Assembly (NCBI GenBank): GCA_028293225.1
Contig: JAQGPE010000200.1
Location: 1 to 5,235, forward strand
Length of the DNA: 5,235 nucleotides
From: Akkermansiaceae bacterium
Lineage (GTDB): Bacteria; Verrucomicrobiota; Verrucomicrobiia; Verrucomicrobiales; Akkermansiaceae
Direction of reading: 5' to 3'
A program made the translations under genes and the position numbers. A model generated the notes under the pieces. It searched no databases and was not told where the DNA came from. It saw only the letters and a list, made by a program, of their open reading frames with translations. This document shows positions 1-5,235 of this stretch, one piece after another (within the stretch, counting starts at the first letter, position 1; every line of letters starts with the position of its first letter).

Positions 1-1504
1 CGTCGGGCAGGCCGTCGCCGTCGGTGTCGCCGCTATAGGCTTCCACCAGTTCCCAGCTCGTCTGACCATTGCTGAAGGGATAGAAATAGCCCTCGACCTG
101 CGAAACGCTGAGTTCGGCGCTGTCGCCGCCGCCGCCTTCGTATTGAGTGTAGACCATCGCATGGAGTCCCGCGGTGAGGTCGACGGTCCCGTAGGTGCCC
201 GTGTTGGCGGCACCGGATTCGAAGACGTTCACTCCGTCGATCAGCAGGCGCTGGCCATCGTCGGAGTAACCGCGGAAGGTGTAGGTGCCGGCGTGGCGGA
301 CGTAGATGTTGCCCTTGGTCTCGGTGGCGAAGTTGTCCTTGCCGTTCGCGACGCCAGGGAAGGCCGAGTCGCCTCCGAAGTAGCCTGGCTGGTTTCCTTC
401 ACCCAGGAAATTGATCACGGAGAACTGGCCGGTGGCCGTTGCGGCGGCGTTGGTCCCGGCCAGCAGCGCGTCAGCGACTTCGAAGGAACCCACCGCGGTG
501 CCGGCAGTGGCATTCACCTGCCTCACCGTGAAGGTGCCTCCGCCTGAGAAATTGCTGTCCGGCAGGCTGATCGGGAAGCCCAGATTCAGCGGATCATTGC
601 TGGTGAGGCTCAGCGTGGCCACTCCAGGGGAGGTCGTGCCGTTTCCGGTGTAAGTCAGGGTGAAGGTCGTGCTGGCGCCCGGCGCGAGCGTCAGTGGCAG
701 GGCCGGCCCGCTGGCCACGGCGAACTTGGCGGCGTCCGCCCCGGTGAAGGAATAGGCGGTGAGGGTATACGGCGCGGTGCCGGTATTGGTCAGGCCCAGC
801 AGGCCGGCCTGGCTGTAGCCCGCGCCGCCAGGGATGCGGACCCAGCGGATTACCGGCTCCGGGTTTCCGGAAAGACCGCCGTCGAACTGGATGATCGGCG
901 CCGTCGCGTTGAGGCCGATGAAGACCTTGTAAGGGCCGCCGGTGCCGCCCGGCAGGCCGTAGCCCGTGCCCGGGGTGTTCGGGTTGGCCGGCAGGCTCTG
1001 GGCCGCGTCCGGCAGGTTGACCCAGTTGCTGACGCAGACATAGTAGTCCCCGGATTTTCCGGCCGGGACGGTGTAGGTCAGCTTGCTGGCGCGGCCGGCA
1101 CCGGCGGCGTCGTCGTTGCTGGCCACGACCGTTCCCGTCGAATCGTAGACGGCGACAAACGAGTCGAAGTCGTCATTGAGTCCATTGTTCTTCAGGTCGA
1201 CCAGGATGACTTGCCCCGCGTCGGCGGACAGCTTGAAGAAATCGAAGTCTCCAGTGCCATCGCCATCGTAGCCGTAGTCGCCGTCCGCATTGTTTCCGTA
1301 GGCGATTTTGAGGCCTGTATGGGTGGCGTCGAGGCCCGTGAGGTTGGCCGTCGAAAGAGAGTCGTCCTGTTCGGTCTGGGCGATCGGAAGTCCCTGCGCG
1401 AACAGGGGCAGTGCGGAAGCTGCCAGGATGAGCAGCGAATTCCTGAATGTTCGCCCGAAGCCGGCGTCAGGGAGAGGGGTTCTCTGGGTCCGTGATAAAG
1501 TCAT
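1..1504 (-). CDS. Secreted multidomain surface protein (PPC-like, choice-of-anchor-D-like and PA14-like modules), 3' end missing
   Basis: An uninterrupted minus-strand frame runs from the ATG at 1504-1502 off the left edge (501 codons, no stop). An in-frame TGA at 1567-1565, with no ATG between, fixes the start. Residues 1-36 look like a long signal peptide: an Arg-containing n-region, the hydrophobic stretch LLILAASALPLF, and probable cleavage at LFA|QG. Residues about 85-197 resemble a bacterial pre-peptidase C-terminal (PPC) domain (DFDFFKLSADAGQ, then DSFVAVYDSTG and GDYYVCVSN). Residues about 230-315 resemble a choice-of-anchor-D/ASH-type beta-sandwich (LTNTGTAPYTL, LAPGASTTFTLTY, LTSNDPLN). 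Residues about 322-470 resemble a PA14 module (YVRHAGTYTFRGYSDDGQRL, LIDGVNVFE). The last visible residues, DTDGDGLPD (493-501), look like the start of a calcium-binding thrombospondin-3-type linker. These modules usually serve adhesion or carbohydrate binding on exported proteins. No catalytic domain is visible, so the function is unknown. A C-terminal anchor, if present, lies outside the window. There is no Shine-Dalgarno site next to the ATG. Confidence 0.88.
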   Translation of the reverse strand, partial: MTLSRTQRTPLPDAGFGRTFRNSLLILAASALPLFAQGLPIAQTEQDDSLSTANLTGLDATHTGLKIAYGNNADGDYGYDGDGTGDFDFFKLSADAGQVILVDLKNNGLNDDFDSFVAVYDSTGTVVASNDDAAGAGRASKLTYTVPAGKSGDYYVCVSNWVNLPDAAQSLPANPNTPGTGYGLPGGTGGPYKVFIGLNATAPIIQFDGGLSGNPEPVIRWVRIPGGAGYSQAGLLGLTNTGTAPYTLTAYSFTGADAAKFAVASGPALPLTLAPGASTTFTLTYTGNGTTSPGVATLSLTSNDPLNLGFPISLPDSNFSGGGTFTVRQVNATAGTAVGSFEVADALLAGTNAAATATGQFSVINFLGEGNQPGYFGGDSAFPGVANGKDNFATETKGNIYVRHAGTYTFRGYSDDGQRLLIDGVNVFESGAANTGTYGTVDLTAGLHAMVYTQYEGGGGDSAELSVSQVEGYFYPFSNGQTSWELVEAYSGDTDGDGLPD

Positions 1505-2036
1505 GGTTTTATTGGTTTTTAGCGACTTTGCAGGTTTTGCGGACTCCTCCGAAGATGCTGAAGGTCACTTGACGATCTTAGAGACCGTAAAAATGACGTA
1601 AAATCTTCTGATTCGTCCAACCGTTTGAACTACCAAGACCTCCTTTTGTTTCAAGCGATTTTTTCACATAAGTCCATGAGTGGTAACGATTCTTATTGCT
1701 TTTCGCACGATCGCAACCCTAACGTAAGCACTTGTCACGCCAGAAGTGAGCATCCACCGACCTAAGAAAGGTAACTTGTGTAATTGGCACAGGAATGGGA
1801 TCGAATTGTCGCCTTCGTGCTCAGATCCGGAAGACCGGCGATTTTCTCGTGACGCGGTTCCTTGAAAAACGCGGCCCGGAAATCCGCTGCTGGATCGGGC
1901 GGGCAGCCGTCTGAAACCGCTCAGGGCTGACTTTCCGCTCGCGCGGATCGCCGGTTGGCCGTCGAAGCCGCCATTATGTCCGGAATTTCACCCTCGTTTG
2001 TATTTCGGACATGGCGACCAGGAATACCGTGAATCC
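1505..2036. other. Divergent intergenic region between the left surface-protein gene and the channel gene
   Basis: No convincing protein gene or recognisable tRNA, rRNA or known riboswitch is seen here. It separates two divergent genes, so it must hold both promoters. The half next to the left gene (about 1505-1790) is AT-rich. On the minus strand a weak promoter candidate is TTGCGA (1716-1711), 16 bp, AAGAAT (1694-1689). On the plus strand no good sigma70 pair was found. The heptamer CGTAAAA occurs twice, 11 bp apart (1586-1592, 1597-1603). The half next to the channel gene (about 1815-2010) is GC-rich and contains several complementary segments: 1834-1842 with 1947-1955, a bulged hairpin at 1874-1900, a bulged hairpin at 1904-1929, and an inverted repeat at 1977-2011. 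Two short ORFs (1795-1914 and 2011-2040) are possible but unproven. Confidence 0.7.
1977..2011 (+). promoter_or_regulatory. Inverted repeat / leader hairpin upstream of the channel gene
   Basis: TGTCCGGAAT (1977-1986) faces ATTTCGGACA (2002-2011) across a 15-nt spacer. As RNA this gives ten pairs, nine Watson-Crick and one G-U, ending 25 nt before the channel ATG at 2037. It could be a leader hairpin near the translation start, or at DNA level a dyad operator. The neighbouring AraC-type regulator is an obvious candidate ligand, but nothing in the sequence proves binding. A chance match of this size is possible in a GC-rich leader. Confidence 0.4.
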
Positions 2037-3014
2037 ATGACGAGCCCCACTCCTCGCCTCCCCGTGATCTCCCTCAGGAATCTGCCGGTGAATCTCTTCG
2101 CTGCGGTGATGAGTATCTCAGGACTGGCGCTTGCCTGGCGGTGTTCGGCGCATCAGTTCCACACCCCGATCTGGATCTCTCACGGCATCGGACTTGTGGC
2201 CGTGGTCGTATTCTTCCTGCTCAGCATCGCCTACCTCGCCAAGATCCTGAAGCACCCGGAGGTGGTCAAAAACGAGTTCAACCATCCCATCGCGGGCAAT
2301 TTCTTCGGGACGTTCAACATCGCCGTACTGCTTCTTTCCGCGGTGATCTCGCCTTACGGCATTGCCGCTTCAAAAGTGGTCTGGACCCTCGGCTCGATCG
2401 GCACGGTGGCCTTGGGGTTTACCATCGTCAGCCGTTTATTCCGGGGAAAGATCGACGCCGGTCACGCGGTGCCGGCCTGGTTGATCCCGGGGGTCGCGAC
2501 CCTCGACATCACGGTCGCCGGCGGCACGATGCCGATGGCCTGGGCCCGTGAGTTGAACCTCTTTGCCCTCGCGGTGGGGACGATCGTGGCGCTGGTGTTT
2601 TTCACGATGATCGTATCCCGGTTGATCCATCATCATGAGGGGCTGGCGACCGGCATGGTGCCATCGCTCATGATCCTCATCGCTCCCTTCGAAGTCGGCT
2701 TCCAAGCCTACACCAACTTCACGCGGAAGGTCGATGACTTCGCCGCGATGCTGTTCTATTCCGGACTCTTCCTTTTCCTGATTCTTGTTTTCAAAGTGTT
2801 TCGCCGGAGCATTCCATTCGCTGCCGGATGGTGGGCGGTGGGATTTCCTCTGGCCGCGCTGGCCAATTCCGCCCTCAAGTATGCGGCGGCGGTTCAACTC
2901 TGGCCGCTCGACGGACTGGCCATCGCCCTTCTGGCGTTTTTGTCCCTGGTGATCGTCGTGCTATTCATCAGAACCCTGCACATCATCCTGAACGGCTCGC
3001 TGCTGCGGGCGTGA
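2037..3014 (+). CDS. TehA/SLAC1-family anion channel (TDT family membrane protein)
   Basis: This encodes a 325-residue inner-membrane protein of the tellurite-resistance/dicarboxylate (TDT) superfamily that includes bacterial TehA and plant SLAC1. These are ten-helix channels for small anions; the substrate here cannot be read from the sequence. The N-terminal signature LPVNLFAAVMSISGLALAW (16-34) forms helix 1 and is typical of bacterial SLAC1 channels. Further hydrophobic segments follow at about 47-70 and 86-106 and through to the C-terminus. Charged loops such as LKHPEVVKNEFNHP (TM2-TM3) and the segment APFEVGFQAYTNF also fit the family, and the length is normal. I chose ATG 2037. An in-frame TTG at 1998 would add 13 hydrophilic residues but lies inside an inverted repeat. 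AGGA at 2020-2023 is 13 nt from the ATG, too far for a good ribosome site. The ATG overlaps the stop of a nine-codon ORF (ATGA). The regulator gene starts within about 56 bp downstream, suggesting co-transcription. Confidence 0.92.
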   Translation: MTSPTPRLPVISLRNLPVNLFAAVMSISGLALAWRCSAHQFHTPIWISHGIGLVAVVVFFLLSIAYLAKILKHPEVVKNEFNHPIAGNFFGTFNIAVLLLSAVISPYGIAASKVVWTLGSIGTVALGFTIVSRLFRGKIDAGHAVPAWLIPGVATLDITVAGGTMPMAWARELNLFALAVGTIVALVFFTMIVSRLIHHHEGLATGMVPSLMILIAPFEVGFQAYTNFTRKVDDFAAMLFYSGLFLFLILVFKVFRRSIPFAAGWWAVGFPLAALANSALKYAAAVQLWPLDGLAIALLAFLSLVIVVLFIRTLHIILNGSLLRA

Positions 3015-3070
3015 GAAATCACCGTTGCCGCTGAAAAAGCCATTCCCACCGCCGACCCGCCGTGACTCCG

Positions 3071-4069
3071 ATGCGTCCTCCCAGCCTGCTATCCCCTGAT
3101 CCGAGTCTGAATGCCCGCAGGATTGCCATCCTCTCGGTTCCGGGGGTACAGATGCTGAATCTGACCGGTCCGATGGACGTGTTTTTCGAAGCAAACCATC
3201 TGATCGGGAATGCTCTCAAATACGTGGTGGACATCGTGGGAATGGATGCCGGCCCGGTCGAAGCGTCGAACGGCACCCGCTTCATTCCCGACCAGACGAT
3301 CCACACCGCTCTGGAGGCATACGACACGATCCTGGTGGCCGGGAGTCCTGGAATCCGCGAATACGAGGAGGACCGGGAATTGATCGATTGGCTCCTGAAT
3401 CGTGCCCGCCAGGCCAGACGCGTGGGAGCGACCTGCACCGGAGCGTTTCTTCTCGCCCATGCCGGATTGCTGGATGGCCGCCGTGCCACCACGCACTGGA
3501 ATTCGACCGCCCGGATGTCGCGGATGTTTCCGGCGATCAAGGTCGATCCCAGCCCCATTTTTGTGAAGGACGGGTCCGTCTACACGACTGCCGGTGTGAC
3601 CGCCAGCGTGGACCTTGCATTGGCGCTGGTGGAAGAGGATCACGGACGGAAGGTTGCGCTCCAGATCGCCAGGCAACTGATTTTGTTCATCAAGCGGCCG
3701 GGCGGGCAGGCTCAGTTCAGCATGCATCTGGCGGCCCAGATTTCGGGCCACGAACCGGTCAGAGAGATTCAGGAATGGATCATCAACCACGTTGACCAGG
3801 ATCTGTCCGCTTCGGCCCTGGCTCTGAAGATGGGAATGAGTATCCGGAACTTTGCGCGCCTGTTCAAACGCGAGACGCAGATGACCCCGGGCGACTACGT
3901 GGAGGCGGTCCGCGTCGAAGCAGCCAGGCGGATCCTGGAGGAGGGGAGTGAACCGTTGAAGGTCGTGGCCGGCCGGTGCGGCTTTTCCAACCAGAGCGGA
4001 CTTCGGCGGGCCTTCGTGAGGCGGCTCGACGTGACCCCGGCGGAGTACCGCGAGACCTTCCGCGGGTGA
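3071..4069 (+). CDS. GlxA-family transcriptional regulator (DJ-1/PfpI-like domain plus AraC DNA-binding domain)
   Basis: This is a 332-residue cytoplasmic regulator. The N-terminal half (about 16-185) is a DJ-1/PfpI, class I glutamine amidotransferase-like fold. It shows RRIAILSVPGVQMLNLTGPM, the nucleophile-elbow region GATCTGAFLLAHAGLL with Cys122, and TTHW with His142, so the usual Cys and His positions are kept. The family stretches YTTAGVTASVDLALALVEEDHG and RPGGQAQFS follow. The C-terminal part (about 236-330) is an AraC-type double helix-turn-helix, ending in the diagnostic GFSNQSGLRRAF and TPAEYRETF. In this family the N-terminal domain is thought to sense a small metabolite rather than to act as an enzyme. 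The length is normal. ATG 3071 is preferred; an in-frame GTG at 3062 would add three residues. Neither has a Shine-Dalgarno site. Likely targets are its neighbours: the channel gene upstream and/or the phospholipase C gene downstream. The inducer is unknown. Confidence 0.94.
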   Translation: MRPPSLLSPDPSLNARRIAILSVPGVQMLNLTGPMDVFFEANHLIGNALKYVVDIVGMDAGPVEASNGTRFIPDQTIHTALEAYDTILVAGSPGIREYEEDRELIDWLLNRARQARRVGATCTGAFLLAHAGLLDGRRATTHWNSTARMSRMFPAIKVDPSPIFVKDGSVYTTAGVTASVDLALALVEEDHGRKVALQIARQLILFIKRPGGQAQFSMHLAAQISGHEPVREIQEWIINHVDQDLSASALALKMGMSIRNFARLFKRETQMTPGDYVEAVRVEAARRILEEGSEPLKVVAGRCGFSNQSGLRRAFVRRLDVTPAEYRETFRG

Positions 4070-4233
4070 GGGGCTCTGGCAGAAGATGGCATCGCCAGGA
4101 CGCCAGGTTTTGGAGATGCTGGAAAGGGCGGTGATCGATCCGGATCAGCCAAAAAAATCCGTGCTTTAAGAAACGATGTCAGTCGTAGTTTGCCTCTCCG
4201 CGCTGAAATATCCCGGCCGCTGATGGATTATTA

Positions 4234-4261
4234 GCCGGAGTCATTTCCGGCATTTCTTTTT
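4234..4261 (+). terminator. Hairpin plus T-rich tract just before the phospholipase start (terminator or attenuator candidate)
   Basis: GCCGGA (4234-4239) pairs perfectly with TCCGGC (4246-4251) across a six-base loop, and ATTTCTTTTT follows at 4252-4261. This has the form of a short intrinsic terminator on the plus strand. It could end transcripts from the channel-regulator pair, whose last stop is about 165 bp upstream. It lies only 14 nt before the phospholipase ATG, so it could instead act inside that gene's leader. The stem is short and the T-tract is broken by a C, so strength is doubtful. A very weak promoter candidate (CTGAAA at 4203-4208, 17 bp, GATTAT at 4226-4231) sits just upstream. 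Confidence 0.4.
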
Positions 4262-4265
4262 CCTC

Positions 4266-5235
4266 ATGCTCTCGCGACGCGATTTCCTGCAACGGGCCGC
4301 CATGCTCTCGGGCGGCCTGGGCGCCCTGGCTGCGATCCCGCCATCCATCCTGAAAGCCCTCAATATCGAGCCTGCGCGGGGCAGCACCTTCATGGACGCC
4401 GAGCATGTGGTGATCCTGATGCAGGAAAACCGCTCGTTCGATCACGCCTACGGAGCCCTGCGCGGAGTGCGCGGCTACGAAGATCCGCGGGCGATCACCC
4501 AGCCCGGTGGCAATCCGGTGTGGCTGCAGACGGATCGTGAGGGCGCCACCTATGCGCCCTTTGGCCTGAACATCCATGAGTCGAAGGCCACGTGGATGAA
4601 CTGCCTGCCCCACGACCGCGGCTCGCAGGTGGCGGCAGGCAACAAGGGCAAGCACGACCATTGGCTGAAAGTGAAGCAATCCGGCCAGAAGGCATACGCG
4701 GAGATGCCATTGACGCTGGGCTACTACGACCGCAATGACATCCCGTTCTACTATGCCTTTGCGGATGCCTTCACGGTCTGCGACCAGCACTTCTGCTCGG
4801 TGCAGACCTGCACCACCCCGAACCGGCTCTTTCTCTGGACCGGCACGAACCGTGACCCGCGGGATCCGGAGGCCAAGGTCCGCCTCGACAACGACGAGAT
4901 CGACCACGGCTCGCACGCGGACTGGATGACCTTCCCGGAGCGGCTGGAAGACCACGGAGTCTCGTGGAAGATCTATCAGAACGAGATCGACCTGCCGACC
5001 GGCCTGCGGGGCGATCAGGAAGCATGGCTCGGCAATTTCGGTGACAACCCGATGGAGTATTTCTCCCAGTATCACGTCGAGTTCTGCCCGGCCCATGTCG
5101 CCTATCTCAAGAGGCGCATCGCCGGCCTGAACGAGCAGCTCGAGCAGTCGTCCGGGACTTCGAAAAAAGCCCGGGCGCTCGAGAAAAAGAACCGCAGAAC
5201 GCTGGCCAGGCTGAAGGAGAATCTGAAAGCATGCT
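4266..5235 (+). CDS. Tat-exported phosphocholine-type phospholipase C (phosphoesterase family), C-terminal part missing
   Basis: The frame is open from ATG 4266 to the right edge (323 codons). An in-frame TGA at 4221 with no earlier ATG fixes the start. The N-terminus SRRDFLQRAA (3-12) is a twin-arginine signal followed by a hydrophobic Ala/Gly/Leu segment, so folded export is expected. The mature region opens with HVVILMQENRSFDHAYGALR (47-66), the hallmark of the phosphoesterase/phospholipase C family. Glu54 and Asn55 match the metal-binding pair of the related AcpA phosphatase. Other family segments are LTLGYYDRNDIPFYYAFADA (149-168) and CSVQTCTTPNRLFLWTGT (177-194); a Thr just before PNR probably corresponds to the catalytic nucleophile. 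The enzyme class cleaves phosphatidylcholine-type lipids to diacylglycerol and a phosphorylated head group. From about residue 280 the chain is Lys/Glu/Leu-rich and probably helical. Family members are usually around 700-850 residues, so more than half is outside the window. There is no Shine-Dalgarno site; a pyrimidine-rich tract precedes the ATG. Confidence 0.94.
   Translation, partial: MLSRRDFLQRAAMLSGGLGALAAIPPSILKALNIEPARGSTFMDAEHVVILMQENRSFDHAYGALRGVRGYEDPRAITQPGGNPVWLQTDREGATYAPFGLNIHESKATWMNCLPHDRGSQVAAGNKGKHDHWLKVKQSGQKAYAEMPLTLGYYDRNDIPFYYAFADAFTVCDQHFCSVQTCTTPNRLFLWTGTNRDPRDPEAKVRLDNDEIDHGSHADWMTFPERLEDHGVSWKIYQNEIDLPTGLRGDQEAWLGNFGDNPMEYFSQYHVEFCPAHVAYLKRRIAGLNEQLEQSSGTSKKARALEKKNRRTLARLKENLKAC

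Noticed and set aside
143..653. Plus-strand ORFs at 143-547 and 411-653
   Set aside because: They lie opposite the long minus-strand surface-protein frame, which has domain-like content. Their own translations are low-complexity Gly/Val/Ala-rich and resemble no family.
1586..1603. CGTAAAA direct repeat with 11-bp spacing
   Set aside because: Only two copies in an AT-rich stretch; no third copy at the same period and no recognised binding-site consensus.
1515..1616. 33-codon minus-strand ORF starting with TTG after the orphan Shine-Dalgarno sequence
   Set aside because: The TTG lies about 17 nt after GGAGGT, too far for initiation, and the Ser/Arg-rich peptide resembles nothing known.
3089..3790. 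233-codon minus-strand ORF opposite the regulator gene
   Set aside because: Antisense shadow; the plus-strand frame is an unambiguous GlxA-family protein along the whole stretch.
4076..4106. CTGGC/GCCAG pairs after the regulator stop codon as a terminator
   Set aside because: Only five pairs with a long loop and no proper T-tract.
4130..4157. GATCCGGATC palindrome followed by A7 as a terminator
   Set aside because: The homopolymer is A on the plus strand, and on the minus strand the T-run would precede the stem, so neither orientation gives a terminator.
4179..5096. 305-codon minus-strand ORF opposite the phospholipase gene
   Set aside because: It is an antisense shadow of a GC-rich gene. 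The plus-strand frame has a clear Tat signal and phospholipase motifs, while this translation shows no recognisable domain.
1..5235. CRISPR array, insertion sequence, integration site, tRNA or phage genes
   Set aside because: No regularly spaced repeats, transposase motifs, terminal inverted repeats or tRNA-like cloverleaf were seen.

Overview
The window looks like a piece of a GC-rich bacterial chromosome, most likely a member of the Verrucomicrobiota (Luteolibacter/Haloferula-like). This is inferred from the domain style of the left-hand secreted protein (pre-peptidase-type domain, choice-of-anchor-D-like repeat, PA14-like module, then an acidic DTDGDGLPD linker), a Tat-exported phospholipase C, and the lack of convincing Shine-Dalgarno sites in front of the genes. 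The sequence contains no marker gene, so the assignment is tentative.

Layout. (1) Positions 1-1504, minus strand: the first 501 codons of a large secreted multidomain protein whose 3' end lies beyond the left edge. (2) Positions 1505-2036: a divergent intergenic region of about 530 bp. It is AT-rich next to the left gene and GC-rich next to the right gene. It holds several potential stem-loops, an inverted repeat and a nine-codon leader ORF, but no recognised RNA family. (3) Positions 2037-3014, plus strand: a TehA/SLAC1-type anion channel. (4) Positions 3071-4069, plus strand: a GlxA-family regulator (DJ-1/PfpI-like domain plus AraC helix-turn-helix), close enough behind the channel gene to share its transcript. 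(5) Positions 4070-4265: a short intergenic region ending in a hairpin plus T-rich tract. (6) Positions 4266-5235, plus strand: the N-terminal 323 codons of a Tat-exported phosphocholine-type phospholipase C, cut by the right edge.

How the genes may work together. The channel and the regulator look like a two-gene unit. The regulator belongs to the same architecture class (GATase1-like plus AraC) as Pseudomonas GbdR, which controls choline/glycine betaine catabolism and the phospholipase C gene plcH. Its position directly upstream of a phospholipase C gene therefore suggests, without proving, control of phospholipid or choline use. I found no obviously new defence, mobile or CRISPR-like system. 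The least explained parts are the structured leader ahead of the channel gene and the hairpin just before the phospholipase start.
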